Shown piece after piece: positions 5,871-8,977 of a stretch of 8,977 nt of DNA. Source of the DNA: an uncultured Anaerolineaceae bacterium (lineage in GTDB: Bacteria; Chloroflexota; Anaerolineae; Anaerolineales; Anaerolineaceae). Position 1 is the first letter of the stretch. Each line of letters starts with the position of its first letter. The translations under genes and the position numbers were made by a program. The stretch spans positions 1 through 8,977 of the forward strand of contig CALCNO010000075.1 of NCBI GenBank assembly GCA_937897615.1. The letters are read 5' to 3'. A model generated the notes under the pieces. It had not been told where the DNA came from. It did not search any database and saw only the letters and a list, made by a program, of their open reading frames with translations.

Positions 5871-6646
5871 TTCTTTACCGAAAGGTACTCCTCGTAGACG
5901 TTGGCCCAGATCTGGTTCTTAAGCTCGTTAAAGCGCGGCATGATCTTGGTCTCCTGGTTGCGCGGGTAGGGCAGGTCGATGTTGATGATCTGCTTGACGC
6001 GGCCGGGGCGGGCGCTCATCAGCACCACGCGCTGTGCCAGCAGCACGGCTTCTTCCACATCGTGGGTGATGAAGAAGCACGTCTTGCGCTCGATCTCCCA
6101 GGTGCGCAGCAGGTCTTCCTGCAGCTGGGCGCGCGTCTGCGCATCCAGCGCGCCAAAGGGTTCGTCCATCAGCAGCACGCGCGGCGAGGTGGCATAGCCG
6201 CGGGCAATGGCCACGCGCTGCTTCATGCCGCCGGAAAGTTCCTTGGGGTAGGCGCGGGCAAACTCGGTGAGGCCCACAATTTCCATGTAATGCGCTACGA
6301 TCTTCTTCTTTTCCTCTTTGCTCAGCTTGAGGTACTTGAGGCCGAACTCCATGTTCTTTTCCACGGTGAGCCAGGGGAAGAGCGCATACTGCTGAAAGAT
6401 CACGCCGCGCTCAATGCCCGGGCCGATGATGGGTTCGTCGTTCATCGTCACCGAGCCGGAATCGTAGGTCTCCAGCCCGGCCAAAATGTTGAGCAGGGTG
6501 GTCTTGCCGCAGCCGGAAGGCCCCACCACGCACACAAACTCGTTCTCGGCAATATCCAGGGTCACATTCTGCAGCGCTTCCACGTTGCCGCTGACGCCCT
6601 TAAAGGTTTTGTTCACTTTCTCGATACGGATCAAAGGTTTGGTCAT
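5867..6646 (-). CDS. NitT/TauT (SsuB/TauB)-type ABC transporter ATP-binding protein
   Basis: This 259-residue cytoplasmic ATPase powers the importer formed with the permease just upstream and the lipoprotein at 1537-2598. All nucleotide-binding motifs are present: Walker A GPSGCGKT (42-49), a Q-loop at FQQYALFPW (84-92), the signature LSGGMKQR (137-144), Walker B VLLMDEP (157-163), and the switch His in FITHDVEEA (192-200). The ALFPWLTV stretch and the closing SARPGRV region are typical of the nitrate/sulfonate/taurine subfamily. The length matches that subfamily and there is no extra regulatory domain. It starts 12 nt after the permease stop, with GGGAG as ribosome binding site, and shares an ATGA with the GPI-like gene, tying transport to the first enzyme. 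Function is confident; the transported substrate is not determined. Confidence 0.94.
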   Translation of the reverse strand: MTKPLIRIEKVNKTFKGVSGNVEALQNVTLDIAENEFVCVVGPSGCGKTTLLNILAGLETYDSGSVTMNDEPIIGPGIERGVIFQQYALFPWLTVEKNMEFGLKYLKLSKEEKKKIVAHYMEIVGLTEFARAYPKELSGGMKQRVAIARGYATSPRVLLMDEPFGALDAQTRAQLQEDLLRTWEIERKTCFFITHDVEEAVLLAQRVVLMSARPGRVKQIINIDLPYPRNQETKIMPRFNELKNQIWANVYEEYLSVKK

Positions 6647-6658
6647 CTTGGCTCCCTT

Positions 6659-7468
6659 TTATTGCCAGCGGGTGAGTTTCTTCTCGGCCAGCAGCAGCAG
6701 GCGATCGAGCGTGAAGCCGATGACGCCGATGCAGATGATGCCCAGCATTACTTTATCCATGCGGAAGTAGAGCTGCGCTTCCTGGATCATGTTGCCCAGG
6801 CCGTAGGTGGTGCCCGTCAGCTCGGCGGCGATGAGGGTGGTGAGGCCGGTGGAAATGCCCAGCCGCGCTGCCACCAGAATGTAGGGGAAGGAGGCCGGCA
6901 CAATCACGCGGAAGAGGATATCCAGGTCGGAGGCGCCAAAGGTGTAGGCGGCCTTCACCAGCGTGAGGTCCACGTTGCGGATGCCCTGATAAATGGTCAC
7001 CACCATCACCAAAAACGAGGTGATGAAGATGACGATGATCTTGGCCTGCTCGCCCACGCCCATAAAGAGGATCACCAGCGGGATGAGCGCAATGGGCGGA
7101 ATGGTGCGCAGGAATTGCAGCCAGGGATCGACGATGTTCTTGAATTTGTTGTACCAGCCCATGAGGAAGGCCACCGGGATGGCGGTGACAAAGGCCAGGC
7201 TCCAGCCGCCCAGCACGCGCCACAAAGAGATGAGGATGTTCTTTTGCAGGCGCCCGGCGCCCCATTCTTCCACCAGGCCGCGCTTGAGGATGTCATCCGG
7301 GCCGGCCAGGATCACGCCGATCACCGGCCGCGTGGAAAGGAAGTACCACACCAGAAAGCCGGCGACGATCGAGCCGATCATCATGATCAGGCGTACCCTG
7401 GGGGAGCCATCGGTAAATTGCTTGAGCTTCTTGTGCTTGGGGGTGGTTTCAGCAGCTTGTTGGTTCAC
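6659..7468 (-). CDS. NitT/TauT (SsuC/TauC)-type ABC transporter permease
   Basis: This inner-membrane permease of about 270 residues has a hydrophilic Lys-rich N-terminus and then several hydrophobic segments: near residues 30-46, 87-105, 125-140, 144-162, 196-216 and 242-258, numbered from the GTG at 7474. The cytoplasmic coupling loop (EAA motif) is clear: KAAYTFGASDLDILFRV (174-190) followed by IVPASFPYIL, which docks on the ATPase. No ATG is usable. The frame opens at GTG 7474, and a second GTG at 7468 has AGAGG five bases upstream, so I prefer 7468; the two differ by two residues. It follows the NagB-like stop (7484) by 9-15 nt and precedes the ATPase by 12 nt. The binding protein is not adjacent but lies three enzyme genes downstream. 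Confidence 0.92.
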   Translation of the reverse strand: MNQQAAETTPKHKKLKQFTDGSPRVRLIMMIGSIVAGFLVWYFLSTRPVIGVILAGPDDILKRGLVEEWGAGRLQKNILISLWRVLGGWSLAFVTAIPVAFLMGWYNKFKNIVDPWLQFLRTIPPIALIPLVILFMGVGEQAKIIVIFITSFLVMVVTIYQGIRNVDLTLVKAAYTFGASDLDILFRVIVPASFPYILVAARLGISTGLTTLIAAELTGTTYGLGNMIQEAQLYFRMDKVMLGIICIGVIGFTLDRLLLLAEKKLTRWQ

Positions 7469-7483
7469 ATGCACCTCTTCTCT

Positions 7484-8305
7484 CTAGGCCAGCTCAGCGG
7501 GGATGACGATCTCAATGTCCGCGTGCTGCTGCAAAAGCGACACCGGGAAGTGCACGTCCGGCTCGCCGAAGGCAGCCTTGCGCACCACCGCTTTTTGCCA
7601 GCTTCTAAAGCAGTACAGGCGGATCTTTTTGGCCTGCAGAATTTCCTTAAAGCCAATGGTCACACAGTAATCCGGGATGTTCTCGTAGGCGCCGCCCAGG
7701 TCGCTGATGGAGTTGACCACTTTGGTCTCGCGCGAGACCTTTTGCAGGCGCACCGAAAGGCGCATGAACTCCGCGGCGCTGATGGGGTCGCCGGCTTCGG
7801 GCGGCTCGTTAAAGGCCACATGCCCGTTGATGCCAATGCCGCCAAAGCACACGTCTACGCCGCCGTGGGCGGCAATGAGGGCGTCGATGGCGGCGGCGTT
7901 CCCCGGCATGGGGAAGACGCGCTGCGCTTCGGGCATCAGCAGGGTGGGGTCGATCTGCCCGTAAACGCTGCGCTGCATGAAACCGCGGAAGCTGAGCGGG
8001 TGCTGCGGCGGCAGGGGAGTGGTCTCGTCCTGCATGTATTCGTCCATGTTAATGAAGGTGACGTGCGCCAGCGAGAGGCGGCGGCGGTTCACCAGCTCCA
8101 CAAAGTGCGGGTACTGCATCACCGGCCCCACCGGCACGATCAGCAGGGTGGGGCGCCCGGCGGCGTTGTTGCGCTCGATCTCCGCGACCATCGCCGCGGC
8201 CATGTCCTGCATGCAGGCGTCAATGCCCGGCAGGATGCGCAGCGGGATGCGTCCGTGGAGCAGGGCGTCACCGTGGAGGTTGAGGAGGGATTCGTCTGTG
8301 CGCAT
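7484..8305 (-). CDS. Divergent NagB-type (glucosamine-6-phosphate deaminase/isomerase family) enzyme
   Basis: This 273-residue cytoplasmic protein belongs to the NagB/6-phosphogluconolactonase fold. NagB converts glucosamine-6-phosphate to fructose-6-phosphate plus ammonia through an aldose-ketose step. The catalytic landmarks are kept: INMDEYM (85-91, Asp88 matching E. coli Asp72), GIGINGHVAFNEP (156-168, His162 and Glu167 matching His143 and Glu148; Asn160 replaces Asp141, a change I recall also in Gram-positive NagBs) and QKA (237-239, Lys238 matching Lys208). It departs from NagB at the N-terminal phosphate loop, where the usual T-G-G-T-P reads V-G-P-V-M (59-63), and where TRVANS becomes TKVVNS. 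It may therefore use a differently substituted sugar and may isomerise rather than deaminate. It begins 3 nt after the aldolase stop, so translation is probably coupled. Family is fairly sure; the reaction is open. Confidence 0.8.
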   Translation of the reverse strand: MRTDESLLNLHGDALLHGRIPLRILPGIDACMQDMAAAMVAEIERNNAAGRPTLLIVPVGPVMQYPHFVELVNRRRLSLAHVTFINMDEYMQDETTPLPPQHPLSFRGFMQRSVYGQIDPTLLMPEAQRVFPMPGNAAAIDALIAAHGGVDVCFGGIGINGHVAFNEPPEAGDPISAAEFMRLSVRLQKVSRETKVVNSISDLGGAYENIPDYCVTIGFKEILQAKKIRLYCFRSWQKAVVRKAAFGEPDVHFPVSLLQQHADIEIVIPAELA

Positions 8306-8308
8306 CAG

Positions 8309-8977
8309 TTAATCGCCTCGTTCCTTGTAAAAGTCGGCCATTTGCTCCAGCGTCTTTTGCTCAATGTTGAAGGCATCGCCGACGGCGCCAAATTCTACCA
8401 CCAGTTGGCCCACGGCTTCCAGCACCGCCTGGCGGATGGCCGCCAGCAGGCGCGCCTCGTGGGCATCGGCGGCGGGGGCGTCTTGGATGAGCAGCGGCAT
8501 GATGGAAGCCAGGTAGACGCGCGGGTCCACTTCGGCGGGGTTGGCCTGCAGCGCCTGCCACACCTGCGGGAAGCGCGCGGCAAAAGCGGCATCGCGCAGG
8601 CAGGCCATGCGCAGGTTGCGCGTAACCGTCAGGCGGATGTCGCTATCAATGTTGATCTTGGAAATACCGGCGGCGATGGCCTTGTTCAACTCGGCAACGG
8701 AAATGCCGCCGGCCTTTTGGATGTGTCCGCCCAGGTGGTTGATCTCGGTCACCAGCGCGGCGGGGATGGTGGAGGAGCCGTGCGAGACCAGCGCGCCATC
8801 GATGTGCTCGTGGCGCATATTCTCCATGGCGGCAATGACGATCTCGTTGCGCAGCTTGACATTGACGCCCTTGGCGATGCCGTGCATGGTGCCGTAAGAG
8901 ATGGCCAGAAAATCGCAGCCGGTCTTTTTGAAGAAATCGCAGACCAGGTTGGGGTTGGTGTAGGTGGATTCTTCGGC
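8309..8977 (-). CDS. Class II fructose-bisphosphate-type aldolase (CbbA-like subtype), 5' end cut by window edge
   Basis: The frame is open from the window edge to the TAA at 8309, giving 222 residues of the C-terminal part. The family is about 305-350 aa, so roughly 100-150 N-terminal residues lie outside, including the first metal ligands and the catalytic Asp. Class II aldolases use zinc to split a ketose 1-phosphate (or 1,6-bisphosphate) into DHAP and an aldehyde. Numbered from the window edge, YTNP is at 6-9 and GTMHGIAKG at 29-37, with a zinc His and the phosphate-binding Gly-x-x-Lys. SHGSSTIP supplies the next zinc His, and GISKINIDSDIR the substrate-binding Asn-x-Asp. The spacer between HGSS and GISKINID is long, as in Calvin-cycle CbbA-type enzymes, not E. 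coli FbaA. The DPRVYL and VGQLVVEFGAVGDA tails also fit that subtype. DHAP-side residues look intact. The aldehyde product is unknown. Confidence 0.88.
   Translation of the reverse strand, partial: AEESTYTNPNLVCDFFKKTGCDFLAISYGTMHGIAKGVNVKLRNEIVIAAMENMRHEHIDGALVSHGSSTIPAALVTEINHLGGHIQKAGGISVAELNKAIAAGISKINIDSDIRLTVTRNLRMACLRDAAFAARFPQVWQALQANPAEVDPRVYLASIMPLLIQDAPAADAHEARLLAAIRQAVLEAVGQLVVEFGAVGDAFNIEQKTLEQMADFYKERGD

Overview
The window holds one uninterrupted gene cluster, entirely on the minus strand, so transcription runs from the right end (8977) to the left end (1). The organism is most likely a Chloroflexota bacterium (Anaerolineae-like). I infer this from the fairly high GC, the tightly packed operon, and a lipoprotein whose post-cysteine linker is rich in Thr, Pro and Ala, a style common in that group. 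This is a judgement from sequence style, not a phylogenetic test.

In transcription order the genes are: the 3' two-thirds of a class II fructose-bisphosphate-type aldolase (CbbA-like subtype, cut by the window edge); a divergent NagB-type sugar isomerase/deaminase; the permease and ATPase of a NitT/TauT (SsuBC/TauBC)-type ABC importer; a glucose-6-phosphate-isomerase-like protein; a Gfo/Idh/MocA-family NAD(P)-dependent oxidoreductase; a TIM-barrel sugar isomerase/epimerase; the lipoprotein substrate-binding subunit of the importer; and a LarA-family (DUF2088) nickel-pincer 2-hydroxyacid racemase/epimerase cut by the left edge. The first seven genes overlap or lie within about 15 nt of each other, which implies co-transcription and translational coupling. 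Gaps open only around the binding-protein gene (47 nt before it, 175 nt after it).

Together the genes look like an uptake and catabolic pathway for a sugar or sugar-like anion. It would have an importer of a class usually used for sulfonates and other small anions, two aldose-ketose isomerase-type enzymes, an oxidoreductase, an epimerase, a DHAP-forming aldolase and a 2-hydroxyacid racemase. The key observation is that the GPI-like enzyme keeps its catalytic Glu/His/Lys but has a rewritten phosphate-binding loop, and the NagB-like enzyme has also lost its Gly-Gly-Thr-Pro loop. The aldolase keeps its metal and DHAP-phosphate residues. This suggests isomerisation of a sugar that is not 6-phosphorylated, then 1-phosphorylation by a kinase not seen here, then cleavage to DHAP plus a C3 aldehyde. 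Sulfoquinovose-like or 6-deoxyhexose-like substrates would fit. The substrate is a hypothesis only.

Non-coding structure is concentrated around the binding-protein gene. A near-perfect 32-bp inverted repeat (30/32) flanks the gene, its right arm overlapping the last codons of the epimerase gene. A strong nested stem-loop follows its stop codon, and a plausible internal promoter precedes it. No tRNA, rRNA, CRISPR or recognisable transposase was seen.
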